NCBI RefSeq assembly: GCF_020639365.1
Contig: NZ_JAINUL010000001.1
Span: 7,889,323-7,953,322 of the forward strand
Source: Streptomyces flavotricini
GTDB lineage: Bacteria; Actinomycetota; Actinomycetes; Streptomycetales; Streptomycetaceae
Length of the DNA: 64,000 nucleotides
Reading direction: 5' to 3'
Shown here piece by piece: positions 17,301 through 25,132 of this stretch. The notes beneath the pieces were generated by a model that had not been told where the DNA came from, did not search any database, and was given only the letters and a program-made list of their open reading frames with translations. Both the position numbers and the translations under genes were made by a program. Numbering within the stretch: position 1 is the stretch's first letter; the number at the start of each line of letters is the position of its first letter.

Positions 17301-19654
17301 TCCTCGACGAGGACCGCGACCGGGCCCTGGCCCTGGTCCGCGAGCCGTTCATCGACTACCTGCGCACCTCCCTGGACCTGGTCCGGGTGCTCGGCCAGCG
17401 CATGGGCGTGGACGTCGACCCCCGCAACATCGGCGAGGACGACCTCGACGCCCTCCTCGGTCACGCCTTCGACCGGTACGTGCACACCAGCGGCCTGTTC
17501 GGCACCCCCGAGGACTGCCTGGAGCTGATCGACAAGCTCTCCGCCATCGGCGTCGACGAACTCGCCTGCCTCGTCGACTTCGGCATCGACGCCGACGACG
17601 TACTGGGCGGCCTGGAACACCTCGACCGGCTGCGCGTCCTCGCCAATGCCCCGCTGGGGCAGGCCCGGCAGGCGACCGGGCCGTCCACGAGGTCCGGCCA
17701 CAACGCCTCCCTCGCCGAGCTGATCGCCGAGCACGGGGTCACCCACCTGCAGTGCACGCCCTCCCTCGCCCAGCTGATGCTCGACGACCCCTCCGGCGCG
17801 GCCCGCGAGGCCCTCGGCGGCCTCGACGTCCTGCTCGTCGGCGGCGAGGCCGTGCCCACCGCGCTGGCCCTGCGGCTGCGCGAGGCCACCGGCGCCAGCT
17901 TCCACAACATGTACGGGCCGACCGAGACCACCGTCTGGTCCACCTCGTCACCCATCGACGGCGCCGACACCGAGGCCCCCACCGTCCCCGTCGGCACCCC
18001 CATCGCCAACACCGCCGTCTACGTCCTCGACGCGCACGGGGCCCCGCTGCCCGTCGGCGTGCCCGGCGAGCTCCACATCGGCGGCGACGGCGTCTCCCGC
18101 GGCTACCACAACCTGCCGGAGCTGACCCGCGAGCGGTTCCTGCCCGACCCGTTCCGCCAGGACCGGGCACCCGGCGCCCGCATGTACCGCACCGGCGACC
18201 TCGCCAAATGGCTGCCCGACGGCCGTCTGGAGTTCCTCGGCCGGGGCGACGACCAGGTCAAGGTCCGCGGCTACCGCGTCGAACTCGGCGAGGTCGAGAC
18301 CGCCCTGCGCGACCACCCCGGCATCGGCTCCTGCGTGGTCGCCGCCCGCGGCCCGGCCGGCGCCCAGTACCTGGCCGCCTACCTGGTGGCCGCTCCCGGC
18401 CGAGGAGCCCCCGTCGCCGACGAACTCCGCGCCCACCTGCGCGAGCGGCTGCCCGAGTTCATGGTGCCCGCCCGCTACACCGTGCTGGACGCGCTCCCGC
18501 TCAACGCCAACGGGAAGGTGGACCGCTTCAAGCTGCCCGACCCGTCCGCCGCGGCCGCGGACGGCCCCGGCCAGGCGCCGGTCACGCCCACCCAGCAGAT
18601 CCTCGCCGAGGTGTGGCAGCAGCTCCTGGAGGTCCCCTCGGTCGGCATCCACGACAACTTCTTCGACCTCGGCGGACACTCCATCACCGTCATCCGGGCC
18701 GTCGACTTCGCCACCAAGCGCGGCGTGCGCATCACCGCCCGCCAGCTCTTCCAGCACCAGACCGTGGCCGAACTGGCCGCCGTCGCCGACCAGGAGGCCG
18801 CCTCGGCGTCCACGGCGGGCGCCGTGCCCGCACCGGGCGGCACCCTGACCCTCCTCAAGTCCGGCTCCGGCTCCGCGCAGCTGCCCCCGCTGTTCTGCGT
18901 CCACTCCAGCACCGGAACCTCCGCCTCCTACTTCCCGCTGGCCCAGCACCTCGAAGAGGACCGGACCGTCTACGGGATCGACGCCGCGCCCATCGTCCCC
19001 GGTGCCCCCGAGGACTCCCTCGACGAGCTCGCGCACCGCTACCGCGACGCGATCCGCGAGGTGCAGCCGGAAGGCCCGTACCACCTGCTCGGCTGGTCGC
19101 TGGGCGGCGGCATCGCCTGGGCGCTGGCCTCGCTGCTCCAGGCCGAGGGCGCCGAGGTGGCCCTGCTGGCCCTGGTGGACACCCAGCCCCCGGCCCAGCT
19201 GCCGCAGCCGCTCGGCCACGCCGAGTCGGTGTGCGCCTTCGCCGACAGCTTCGCCCTCTCCATGGGCCGGCCTCCGCTGCACACCGACCCGGAGACGGTT
19301 CGCGCCCTGCCGCGGGAGGCCGCCTACGAGGCCGTCCTCGGCCGGCTCGCCGAGGCGGGCCTGGTCCGCGACGGGGAGGACGCGGAGATCCTGGCCCGGG
19401 CCCGCATGTTCACCGCCATGACCCGGGCGGCCTCCACCTGGCGGGCCACCCCCTACCGCGGGCCCGTGGAACTGCTCGTCGCCGACGACCCGGGCGACCT
19501 GGACTGGTTCCGCGAGGGCTGGGAGCGGCACGCCGACGGCCCGGTCCGCACCCGGCTCGTCCCCGGCACCCACTTCACCGTCATGCAGGGCACCGGCGCC
19601 AAGGACATCGCCGCCGCGCTCGGCGAACTGCTCCCGGAAAGCCGCCTCGGATGA
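14378..19654 (+). CDS. NRPS module C-A(luciferase-like monooxygenase inserted)-T-TE
   Basis: The product is 1758 aa; ATG 14378 follows GAGGAG. Domains in order: a condensation domain with MHHIATDGW near residue 178; an adenylation domain with TSGSTGKPKG and the A4 region SFDMSEVEMF; then an inserted LLM-class flavin monooxygenase at about residues 743-1090 (MEFGLFYFASD, FSAVWTPERHFHAFGG, HHPVRVAEEWSVVDNLSGGR); then the rest of the A domain (NMYGPTETTVWS near 1178, RTGDLAKW, VKVRGYRVELGEVE, NGKVDR near 1378). A carrier domain (DLGGHS, Ser near 1433) and a thioesterase (LLGWSLGGG near 1573) complete it. A single module with its own C and TE domains suggests it condenses one activated, possibly oxidised, amino acid onto an acceptor and releases a short peptide. 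A flavin reductase gene overlaps it. Confidence 0.92.
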   Translation: MPRNVNDRLAQLTPQQRAALLGELRANREPRQDSDRIAAAGREEPLPLSSVQQSLWFLDQWSDGLAFYNTPLALRLRGPLDVPLLRSALSTVVARHETLRTRYLATPDGPRQIVDAPAPAALELLDLSGLPAAEREARTRETASREARRRIDLSAGPMLRATLAKQGPDEHVLVLSMHHIATDGWSTTRMVQELTECYLAGRAGRAPVLPELPIQYADYAVWQRERLAGEAGARSLAYWRERLEGLPALQFPSDRPRPADPKWTGAEVGAYLEPALHRDLEALARSERTRLLPVAVAGLAALMSRYTGQDDIALGSVFSGRTRTEFEPLIGYFANTVVLRTSTAGDPTFRELLARTGDAVSDAHKHQELPFDQLVGELRPERDQSRNPLFQHAVYQLGTPVETVRMGDIELTGLPLHMGTTKFDWTIGLSERSTGGVDLMTEYATELHDGDRIERMLGHYRRVLESAVSRPDARLSELAVLTPAEHERILVHWNDTAVPVETAGGVPAAFAAQVARTPAATAVVHRGATLDYAALDRRANRIAHRLRALGAGPGTLVGVCLSRGLDMPAGLLGVLKSGAAFVPLDPDYPAARLGHVLGDARPAAVLVDADSTARLTAAAALAEGAGPVLLDLSADALDDVPDTDPGVTVGAHDLAYVTYTSGSTGKPKGVMVEHAQLLNLFRGLDDRVGEHSPGTWLAISSISFDMSEVEMFWTLTRGFKVVVASGRPHELLRSAPAPRTRPMEFGLFYFASDAGDDAPGGNRYRLLLEGAKFADRHGFSAVWTPERHFHAFGGLYPAPSVTAAALAMVTENIAIRSGSVVMPLHHPVRVAEEWSVVDNLSGGRVGMAFASGWLHDDFVFAPENYEDRKQVMIDGVQTVRSLWRGESATLTAGNGKDVEVRIRPRPVQAELPVWLSSGGTPATFQAAAEQGANILTHLLGQDLDQLAASIRLYHDTWREKFGTEGGKVTLMLHTFLDEDRDRALALVREPFIDYLRTSLDLVRVLGQRMGVDVDPRNIGEDDLDALLGHAFDRYVHTSGLFGTPEDCLELIDKLSAIGVDELACLVDFGIDADDVLGGLEHLDRLRVLANAPLGQARQATGPSTRSGHNASLAELIAEHGVTHLQCTPSLAQLMLDDPSGAAREALGGLDVLLVGGEAVPTALALRLREATGASFHNMYGPTETTVWSTSSPIDGADTEAPTVPVGTPIANTAVYVLDAHGAPLPVGVPGELHIGGDGVSRGYHNLPELTRERFLPDPFRQDRAPGARMYRTGDLAKWLPDGRLEFLGRGDDQVKVRGYRVELGEVETALRDHPGIGSCVVAARGPAGAQYLAAYLVAAPGRGAPVADELRAHLRERLPEFMVPARYTVLDALPLNANGKVDRFKLPDPSAAAADGPGQAPVTPTQQILAEVWQQLLEVPSVGIHDNFFDLGGHSITVIRAVDFATKRGVRITARQLFQHQTVAELAAVADQEAASASTAGAVPAPGGTLTLLKSGSGSAQLPPLFCVHSSTGTSASYFPLAQHLEEDRTVYGIDAAPIVPGAPEDSLDELAHRYRDAIREVQPEGPYHLLGWSLGGGIAWALASLLQAEGAEVALLALVDTQPPAQLPQPLGHAESVCAFADSFALSMGRPPLHTDPETVRALPREAAYEAVLGRLAEAGLVRDGEDAEILARARMFTAMTRAASTWRATPYRGPVELLVADDPGDLDWFREGWERHADGPVRTRLVPGTHFTVMQGTGAKDIAAALGELLPESRLG

Positions 19655-20172
19655 CCGTCATGGAGACCCCGCGGGCCACGCGGCCCGCACTCGACACCCT
19701 GCTGCGGTCGGTCTTCCGCCAGCACGCCGCCGGGGTCGCGGTGATCACCGCCCGCGGGGCGGACGGCCGCCCCCACGGGTTCACCGCCACCTCGCTGATC
19801 TCGGTCTCGGCCGACCCGCCCGCCCTGGCGTTCGCCGTCTCGAACGGGGCCTCCAGCTGGCCGGCGCTGGCCGCCGCCGAGCACGTCGCGGTGCACCTGC
19901 TGGGCGAGGACCAGGCCGCGCTGGCCTCCGTCTTCGCCCGCAGCGGCGCCGACCGGTTCGCCGCGGCCGACTGGTCCACCGGTCCCTGCGGGACCCCGGT
20001 GCTCTCCGGGGTCCTCGCCTGGCTGGTCTGCCGGGTGACCGCCCGCGTGCCGGCGGGCGACCACCGCATCGTGGTGGCCGAACTGGTCACGGGGGACCCG
20101 GGCCCGGCGGACCGGCTCCCCCTCCTCTACCGCGCGGGCGCCTTCACCTCGCTGCGCGAGCCCCGGGCGTAA
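19651..20172 (+). CDS. Flavin reductase (HpaC/ActVB-like)
   Basis: The product is 173 aa; its ATG overlaps the NRPS stop (ATGA). It shows the flavin-reductase split-barrel signature: HAAGVAVITARGADG, GFTATSLISVSADPPALAFAV, and SWPALAAAEHVAVHLLG. These enzymes reduce FMN or FAD with NAD(P)H and supply it by diffusion. The obvious client is the luciferase-like monooxygenase domain inside the NRPS, which needs reduced flavin and has no reductase of its own. Assignment is strong; the pairing with the NRPS is inference from the translational coupling. Confidence 0.9.
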   Translation: MTVMETPRATRPALDTLLRSVFRQHAAGVAVITARGADGRPHGFTATSLISVSADPPALAFAVSNGASSWPALAAAEHVAVHLLGEDQAALASVFARSGADRFAAADWSTGPCGTPVLSGVLAWLVCRVTARVPAGDHRIVVAELVTGDPGPADRLPLLYRAGAFTSLREPRA

Positions 20173-20198
20173 TCCGGGCGCCCCGGCTCCCGTACGGC

Positions 20199-21200
20199 CT
20201 ACTCGTAGGGGAGCCAGCCGCAGCGGACCGCGCGGACGCCGGCCTCGAACCGGCTCCGCGCGCCGAGGCGTTCCATCAGGACCGTCGCGATCCGGCGGGC
20301 GGTACGGTGCGAGACCCCCAGCCGCTTGGCGATCCCCTCGTCGGTGTGCCCCTCGGCCAGCAGTCGCAGCGCGGCCTGCTCCTGCCGGCTGAGGCCGTCC
20401 TCGCTCCCCCGGGGCTGGACGGCCTCGCCGAAGGGCTGGGCCTGGTCCCACACGCCCTCGAAGAGCGTGCACAGCGCGGTCAGCGTCCCGTGGCCGGTCA
20501 GCACCACGGCCCCGGCCAGGCTGTCCTCGCTGTTGAGCGGGATGATCGCGGTCTTGCGGTCCAGGATCGTCATCCGGGTCGGGAGGGTGGCCACCGTACG
20601 CACCTGGCCGCCCTGGCCGGTCAGCCAGTTCGCGTGCTCCACCGTCGGCGGGCTGTTGCGGACCGCGTCGACGTAGATGGTGCGCATCACCACGCCGCGC
20701 TTGAGCAGGCGCTCGTTCAACGGCCTGGCGGCGGCCATGTTCTCCTCGCTCTGGCCCCCGTCGGGCACGAAGGCCATCACCTCCTGTTCCACCTCGTTGG
20801 TGAAACGGGCCAGCCGGGCCCGTATCTCCTCCACCCCGTTGAGGTGCTCCACCCCCGTCTGCGACGCGGCCGGCTGGAGGCCCGCGTACTCCGAGATGAG
20901 CTGGGACGCGGCCGCCCGGGAGGCGGCGATGCGCTGGCGGTGCGCCGCGAACTCCGCCTGCTGGCGGGCCAGCAGGTGCTCCAGCCCCAGCTCGGGGCTG
21001 ACCGCGCGCGGGTGGTCCGGGAAGTCCGCCCGGTCCTGCACCACCAGACACAGCTCGGCCAGCCGCCCCCAGGCACGGCGGATGTCCTCTTCGGTCCAGC
21101 CCAGCCGTTTCGCCAACGCGGTCGCGTCGTCCCCCGGATGGGCCAGCATCGTGCGGTAGACGGATTCTGTGGGGCCGTCCAACCCCAATGACTCAAGCAC
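20199..21200 (-). CDS. TrmB-like/LuxR-type transcriptional regulator
   Basis: The product is 333 aa from GTG 21200, chosen because AGGGGGA lies just upstream; a longer frame from TTG 21260 is less likely. The N-terminus (GLDGPTESVYRTMLAHPGDD) resembles a TrmB-type winged helix. The middle resembles a phospholipase-D-like or effector region (EVEQEVMAFVPDGGQ, RGVVMRTIYVDAVR). The C-terminus is a LuxR helix-turn-helix (LSRQEQAALRLLAEGHTDEG, IAKRLGVSHRTARRIATVLM). Such regulators without a receiver domain are common cluster-situated activators in Streptomyces. It is convergent with the NRPS/flavin reductase operon, so it is likely the pathway-specific regulator of cluster 1. Confidence 0.85.
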   Translation of the reverse strand: MLESLGLDGPTESVYRTMLAHPGDDATALAKRLGWTEEDIRRAWGRLAELCLVVQDRADFPDHPRAVSPELGLEHLLARQQAEFAAHRQRIAASRAAASQLISEYAGLQPAASQTGVEHLNGVEEIRARLARFTNEVEQEVMAFVPDGGQSEENMAAARPLNERLLKRGVVMRTIYVDAVRNSPPTVEHANWLTGQGGQVRTVATLPTRMTILDRKTAIIPLNSEDSLAGAVVLTGHGTLTALCTLFEGVWDQAQPFGEAVQPRGSEDGLSRQEQAALRLLAEGHTDEGIAKRLGVSHRTARRIATVLMERLGARSRFEAGVRAVRCGWLPYE

Positions 21201-21513
21201 TGGATCCCCCTGCTGAACAGAGCGGACTGGTCGCTCCGCCCTGATCATGCCAAACGACAACCTGCCGATCGAGGGGATGAAACCACCCAGCGAGGCCCCG
21301 CGCCACCGTCATGTCGCCCGGTGGACTGAAAGGGCCAGGGCCCAATCAGGCCACCCGGTTTCCCTTCACCTGCACCCACCGCTCGAAGGATGCTTGAGCC
21401 ACGGCGGAAAACAGCCGCCGCCCAACTCGGCAGAAACCCCCCGAACCACGTCAACCGCGGGACGTGCGAGGGGAGTTCGAGTACCTCACCCCGACTCCTG
21501 GATGGGACCGCTC
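21201..21513. promoter_or_regulatory. Gene-free divergent region between regulator and small secreted peptide
   Basis: About 310 bases hold no convincing gene. They must include the promoter of the TrmB/LuxR-type regulator (minus) and probably that of the short secreted peptide and LysR gene (plus). The region 21240-21260 is somewhat AT-richer (CATGCCAAACGACAAC). No clear operator was recognised. Confidence 0.4.
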
Positions 21514-21708
21514 ATGCTCCGCGCCCGCTTCGCCCCGATCGCCGCCACCGTCGCCCTCGCCGCCCTGTGCCTCCTGCCCGTCGGCGGCGCCGTGACCACC
21601 ACGGTCCTCGCCGACGCCCCCGTCCCGACGGGGGTCACCCAGCCGGCCCCCGGCACGGGCACCGGCGGCACCGGCAGCGGCACGGGCGACGACATGGGCT
21701 GGGGCTGA
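21514..21708 (+). CDS. Short secreted or membrane-anchored peptide
   Basis: The product is 64 aa from ATG 21514; an in-frame ATG at 21502 is also possible. It has a hydrophobic export signal (RFAPIAATVALAALCLLPVGG) and a short mature part rich in Pro, Thr and Gly (TGVTQPAPGTG, then Gly-Ser-Thr repeats) ending DDMGWG. No enzyme motif is present. It lies 47 bases before the LysR-type gene in the same direction and may be co-transcribed with it. The function is not recognised. A secreted signal or a non-functional short ORF are both possible. Confidence 0.5.
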   Translation: MLRARFAPIAATVALAALCLLPVGGAVTTTVLADAPVPTGVTQPAPGTGTGGTGSGTGDDMGWG

Positions 21709-21755
21709 CCGGGCCGGACACCGAGGCAGCCGGCTCCGAACCCGCGGGAGACCAC

Positions 21756-22679
21756 GTGGACATCCGACAGCTGACGACCTTCCACCGGGTGGCGACACTG
21801 CTCAGCTTCACGCGGGCCGCCACCGAGCTCAAGTACGCCCAGTCCAGCGTCACCGCGCAGATCAAGGGACTGGAGATCTCCCTCGGCGTCGAGCTCTTCG
21901 AACGCCTCCGCGGCAAGATCCAGCTCACCCCGGCCGGTGAGCGCCTGATGCCGTACGCGGAGCAGATCCTCTCCCTCGCCGACGAGGCGCGGGGCGTGAC
22001 CGCCGGTCTGGGAGACCCCTCCGGGGTCCTGACCATCGGCACCATGGAGAGCCTGATCTCCTACCGGATGCCCCCGGTCCTGGAGTACTTCCACCACCGC
22101 TACCCGCTGCTGCAGCTGGTGCTCCGCCCCAGCCTGTGCGCCGAGACCTGCCACTCGCTGCGCCAGGGCTCCTTCGACCTGGGCTTCCTGATGGAGGCCG
22201 AGACGGAGCACTCCGGGGTGCAGACCGCCGTCCTGGGCTCCGAGCCGCTGTCCGTGGTGGCCGCTCCCGGCCACCCCCTCGCCCTGGCCCGTTCCCTCAC
22301 GACGCAGGACCTGCGCACGGCCGCCGTCCTCGCCCCCGAGGCCGGCTGCGCCTACCGCGAGCTGTTCGAGGCCGAGCTGAACGACGGCTCGGGCGAGCCG
22401 GTGTCCTTCCTGGAGTTCGGCAACATCGAGTCCATCAAACGGGGCGTGGCCGCGGGCCTCGGCATCAGCCTGCTGCCGTCGATGACCGTCGCCGAGGCCG
22501 TGGAGAGCGGCCAGCTCGCCGTCCTCGACTGGGAGCCGCCCTTCGAGGTGTTCACCCAGCTCGCCTGGCGGCGCGGCAAGCAGCTGTCGCGGGAGATGCG
22601 CCTGTTCGTCGAGCAGACCGTCGCCTTCATGTCCGAGTACTACCGGCCGGCGGCCGCGGCCGCCGCGGCGGCCGCCTGA
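21756..22679 (+). CDS. LysR-family transcriptional regulator
   Basis: The product is 307 aa from GTG 21756 with GGGAG six bases upstream. The N-terminal winged helix is classic LysR (VDIRQLTTFHRVATLLSFT, AATELKYAQSSVTAQIKGLE, LFERLRGKIQLTPAGERL). The effector domain follows (GVLTIGTMESLISYRMPPVL, FGNIESIKRGVAAGLGISLLP). The C-terminus ends in a run of nine alanines interrupted only by a Pro-Ala start. It is convergent with the clavaminate-synthase-like gene, six bases from its stop. It probably senses a small molecule linked to cluster 1 and acts on a nearby promoter; the target is not identified. Confidence 0.88.
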   Translation: MDIRQLTTFHRVATLLSFTRAATELKYAQSSVTAQIKGLEISLGVELFERLRGKIQLTPAGERLMPYAEQILSLADEARGVTAGLGDPSGVLTIGTMESLISYRMPPVLEYFHHRYPLLQLVLRPSLCAETCHSLRQGSFDLGFLMEAETEHSGVQTAVLGSEPLSVVAAPGHPLALARSLTTQDLRTAAVLAPEAGCAYRELFEAELNDGSGEPVSFLEFGNIESIKRGVAAGLGISLLPSMTVAEAVESGQLAVLDWEPPFEVFTQLAWRRGKQLSREMRLFVEQTVAFMSEYYRPAAAAAAAAA

Positions 22680-22685
22680 GGGGGC

Positions 22686-23732
22686 TCACAGGTGGACGCG
22701 GCGGGCGGTCGGCGAGGCGCGGTGGCGGATGGTCCACAGACTGCGCCGTACGTAGGTGCGCTGGACCCAGCGGTCCAGCCCGTCGTAGCGGGGCGTGAAC
22801 ACCGAACGGGCGTGCACCCCCTTGCGGTTGTTGACCAGCAGGGCCTGCCCGGGCCGCAGCCGCACCGGCTGCGCCACCGAACGGCAGACCTCCTGGAGCC
22901 GCAGCAGCGCCGTGCCGGCCGCTGTGGTCATCGGGCGGACCCCGTTGGCCGCCACGGTGATCTCCGGGAAGGCCGCCGCGCCGCCGATCAGCGGCACCGG
23001 ATCGGAGAGCACCTCGCGGCCGCCGGCGTGGGCCCGGGTGTAGCCGCCCGGGGCGTTCAGCCGGAACAGCGGGCTCCGCAGCGTCGTCAGCAGGTCGTCG
23101 CCGAGGGAGGCCGCGATGTCGCGGGCGTCCGCGTAGTACGTCACGGCCTCGCCGTCGTGGTCGGCGCGCAGGCAGTTCAGCACCAGGAAGTCGGGATTGG
23201 CGAGGTCGTAGCGGCCCGCCGGGTCGTGGACGATGTCGCTGTGGAAGTTCAGGAAGGCGCGCGAGCCCTGGTTGGTCTGGGTGTGCTCCCCTCCCGGGAC
23301 CGGCACCACGTCGTGGACGATCCGGCCGTCCTTCTCGGTGAGCATCCCCACCGGCTCGCCCAGCAGTCCGCTCAGCCCCAGCAGCACCCCCTCGGCGACG
23401 AACGTCCCCTTGGCGGGGCTCGGTCCGCCGTCGAGCGGGGTGGGCGGCAGCAGGGCGTCCTGCGGCAGGTTCCCGACCAGCGCCACCCCCGGCGTGTCGG
23501 GATGCCGGCCGAAGTCCAGCAGCCGGCGCAGCAGCTCGGTCGGCAACTGGGCGAAGACCTGGTGGCAGCGGGCCGTGGCCCAGTCGAGGTCCGCGGCCGG
23601 GTCGGACAGCCGCGCCAGATCCCGGCCCACCGCCTCGCGCACGGAATCGGGCAGGTCCCAGACGGCGAGCGTGGAGCCGCTGTCCGGCCGTGTGCCGAGG
23701 ATGTCGGCGACGGTCATGGTCATGTGCGTCAT
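22686..23732 (-). CDS. Clavaminate synthase-like Fe(II)/2-oxoglutarate oxygenase
   Basis: The product is 348 aa. ATG 23732 is preferred; GGGAGAAA stands seven bases upstream. The family core is visible: TQTNQGSRAFLNFHSDIVHD with the HxD iron pair, NPDFLVLNCLRADHDGEAVTYY, and the later Arg-containing stretch (GQALLVNNRKGVHARSVF, PRYDGLDRWVQRTYVRRSLW). This layout belongs to the VioC/AsnO/clavaminate-synthase group, which hydroxylates unactivated carbons of amino acids. With the PF10014 enzyme upstream, cluster 1 holds two different amino-acid hydroxylases. A TnpB transposon begins only a few bases upstream of its ribosome-binding site and separates it from the aspartokinase operon, so its expression may have changed. 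Confidence 0.85.
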   Translation of the reverse strand: MTHMTMTVADILGTRPDSGSTLAVWDLPDSVREAVGRDLARLSDPAADLDWATARCHQVFAQLPTELLRRLLDFGRHPDTPGVALVGNLPQDALLPPTPLDGGPSPAKGTFVAEGVLLGLSGLLGEPVGMLTEKDGRIVHDVVPVPGGEHTQTNQGSRAFLNFHSDIVHDPAGRYDLANPDFLVLNCLRADHDGEAVTYYADARDIAASLGDDLLTTLRSPLFRLNAPGGYTRAHAGGREVLSDPVPLIGGAAAFPEITVAANGVRPMTTAAGTALLRLQEVCRSVAQPVRLRPGQALLVNNRKGVHARSVFTPRYDGLDRWVQRTYVRRSLWTIRHRASPTARRVHL

Positions 23733-23750
23733 CGGATTTCTCCCGGGAAG

Positions 23751-23771
23751 TCCCGGCCTTCGGGCCGGGGA
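23751..23771 (+). repeat. Left-end hairpin of the TnpB element
   Basis: CCCGGCC and GGCCGGG arms (23752-23758 and 23763-23769) close a small loop (TTCG). It lies about 20 bases upstream of the oxygenase start on the other strand. This position and shape fit an IS200/IS605 left-end hairpin. Confidence 0.55.
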
Positions 23772-23896
23772 GGAATGGGTTTCGGACCGGAGCTGCGCAG
23801 CAGCGGAGTTCTTCGCGGAAGCCGCTCTGACCTTGCCCACCCGCCGTTGTCAGTGGGGCCGGATGGTTTGATCGAAAGCACGATGGGAGTGATGGC

Positions 23897-25081
23897 ATGA
23901 ACGGGGCGGGGCACGTCCGGTACACATACCGGCTTCGCGTGTCGTCCACCGGGCTCTCCTGGCTCGGCGCTGAGTGGGCGCGGTGCCGATGGGTGTGGAA
24001 CGAGTGCGTCGCGGTGTCCCGAAAGCTCAATGGCCTGAACCGGCCCGACGGGCAGAAGGCGGCGTGCGGTCCGGCGGAGCCGGACGAGATGCTGACCCAA
24101 GCCCGGCAGTCGATGGCCTGGCTGCGTGAAGGCGCGTCCGTGCCACAGCAGCAGACCATCCGGGATGTCGCGAAGTCCCGTGCGAAGGCGCTGAAGGACA
24201 TCGGGGCGGGGCTGCCGATGCGGCAGCGGGCCGGTATGCCCCGCACCAAGCGGAAGCGGGAGGCGCTGCCCACGCTGAACTACACGCGGCGCGGGTTCCG
24301 CCTGAAAGACGGGCGTCTCCACCTGGCGGGCGGGCTGGTGCTGACAGTGGTGTGGTCCCGCGATCTGCCGTCCGCACCCACGAGTGTGCGGGCGTACCGA
24401 GACAGCCTCGGCCACTGGTATGCCTCCTTCGTCGTTGAAGCCGCGACCGAGCCCCTGCCGGCCACGGGCGCGGTGATCGGCATCGACTGGGGCGTTCGCG
24501 AGACGGCGACCACCACGTCCGACGAGCACGACCTCCCCCACGCCGAGCACGGGAGGACTGCCGCGAGCAAGCTGGCCCGTTACCACCGGATGATGGCCCG
24601 CCGGCGCACCCCGAAGTACACGCCCGACAGCGCCGGATACAAGAGGGCCGGCAGGGCCGCGGCCAAGGTGTCGAAGAAGATCGTCCGGCAGCGGCAGGAC
24701 ACCGCCCGGAAGTGGGCCAAGAGCATCGTCCGCGACTTCGACCACCTCGCGGTCGAGGACTTCCGCCCCCGCTTCCTGGCACGATCGACCATGGCCCGCA
24801 AGGCGGCCGACGCCGCGATCGCGGCCGCCAAGACGGCGCTGATCGAGATGGCCCGAAAGCACGGCCGGGCCGTCCACCTGGTCCATCCCGCGCACACCAC
24901 CATGGACTGTGCACAGTGCGGAGCGAGAGCCAAGCACCGCATCCCCCTCTCCGAGCGAACGTATACGTGCACCGCATGCGGAACGGTGTCCCCCCGGGAC
25001 AGGAATTCCGCGCGCGTGATGCTCGTCCGGGCTGGTCTCAACCCGGCTGGTGCTGATCTTGTAAGTCCCGGTGTCTGCTAG
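23897..25081 (+). CDS. tnpB: TnpB RNA-guided endonuclease
   Basis: The product is 394 aa from ATG 23897 (GGGAG upstream). The N-terminal OrfB HTH region (RCRWVWNECVAVSRKL) precedes the RuvC-like domain. The three RuvC acidic residues are in place: GIDWGVRETAT (Asp), HLAVEDFRPR (Glu) and PRDRNSARVML (Asp). A zinc finger lies between the last two (CAQCGAR and CTACGT). TnpB cuts DNA guided by an omega-RNA from the element's right end. The RuvC core looks intact, so the nuclease may be active. Its guide would be read from DNA just beyond the right end, that is, the aspartokinase gene. Confidence 0.88.
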   Translation: MNGAGHVRYTYRLRVSSTGLSWLGAEWARCRWVWNECVAVSRKLNGLNRPDGQKAACGPAEPDEMLTQARQSMAWLREGASVPQQQTIRDVAKSRAKALKDIGAGLPMRQRAGMPRTKRKREALPTLNYTRRGFRLKDGRLHLAGGLVLTVVWSRDLPSAPTSVRAYRDSLGHWYASFVVEAATEPLPATGAVIGIDWGVRETATTTSDEHDLPHAEHGRTAASKLARYHRMMARRRTPKYTPDSAGYKRAGRAAAKVSKKIVRQRQDTARKWAKSIVRDFDHLAVEDFRPRFLARSTMARKAADAAIAAAKTALIEMARKHGRAVHLVHPAHTTMDCAQCGARAKHRIPLSERTYTCTACGTVSPRDRNSARVMLVRAGLNPAGADLVSPGVC

Positions 25082-25103
25082 GCGCCAGGCGAAGTGAGCC
25101 AGA

Positions 25104-25131
25104 AATCCTCTCCCTCCAGGGCGGGGAGGAC
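25104..25131 (+). ncRNA. Right-end hairpin / probable 3' end of the omega-RNA
   Basis: After the tnpB stop the sequence folds as TCCTCTCCC-TCCA-GGGCGGGGAGGA. This is the stereotyped right-end hairpin of Streptomyces IS200/IS605 elements and the presumed scaffold end of the TnpB guide RNA. Only the 3' part can be defined by eye; the 5' end probably lies within the tnpB coding region. Confidence 0.5.
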
Positions 25132-25132
25132 G

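Larger units (their letters stand above)
23741..25132 (+). mobile_element. IS200/IS605-family element carrying only tnpB
   Basis: A tnpB gene is flanked by subterminal hairpins typical of this family, one at 23751-23771 and one at about 25104-25131. No TnpA (Y1 transposase) gene is present, so transposition would need a transposase in trans. The left side touches the ribosome-binding site of the oxygenase gene and the right side touches the stop codon of the aspartokinase gene. The exact ends are approximate because this family makes no target duplication. Confidence 0.7.

Noticed and set aside
14264..17905. A 1213-codon minus-strand open frame opposite the NRPS
   Set aside because: It is a mirror of the codon bias of the NRPS gene, dominated by Gly, Glu, Val and Ala, with no domain.
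20199..21260. Start of the TrmB/LuxR-type regulator at TTG 21260
   Set aside because: GTG 21200 has a strong ribosome-binding site and fits the domain start better.
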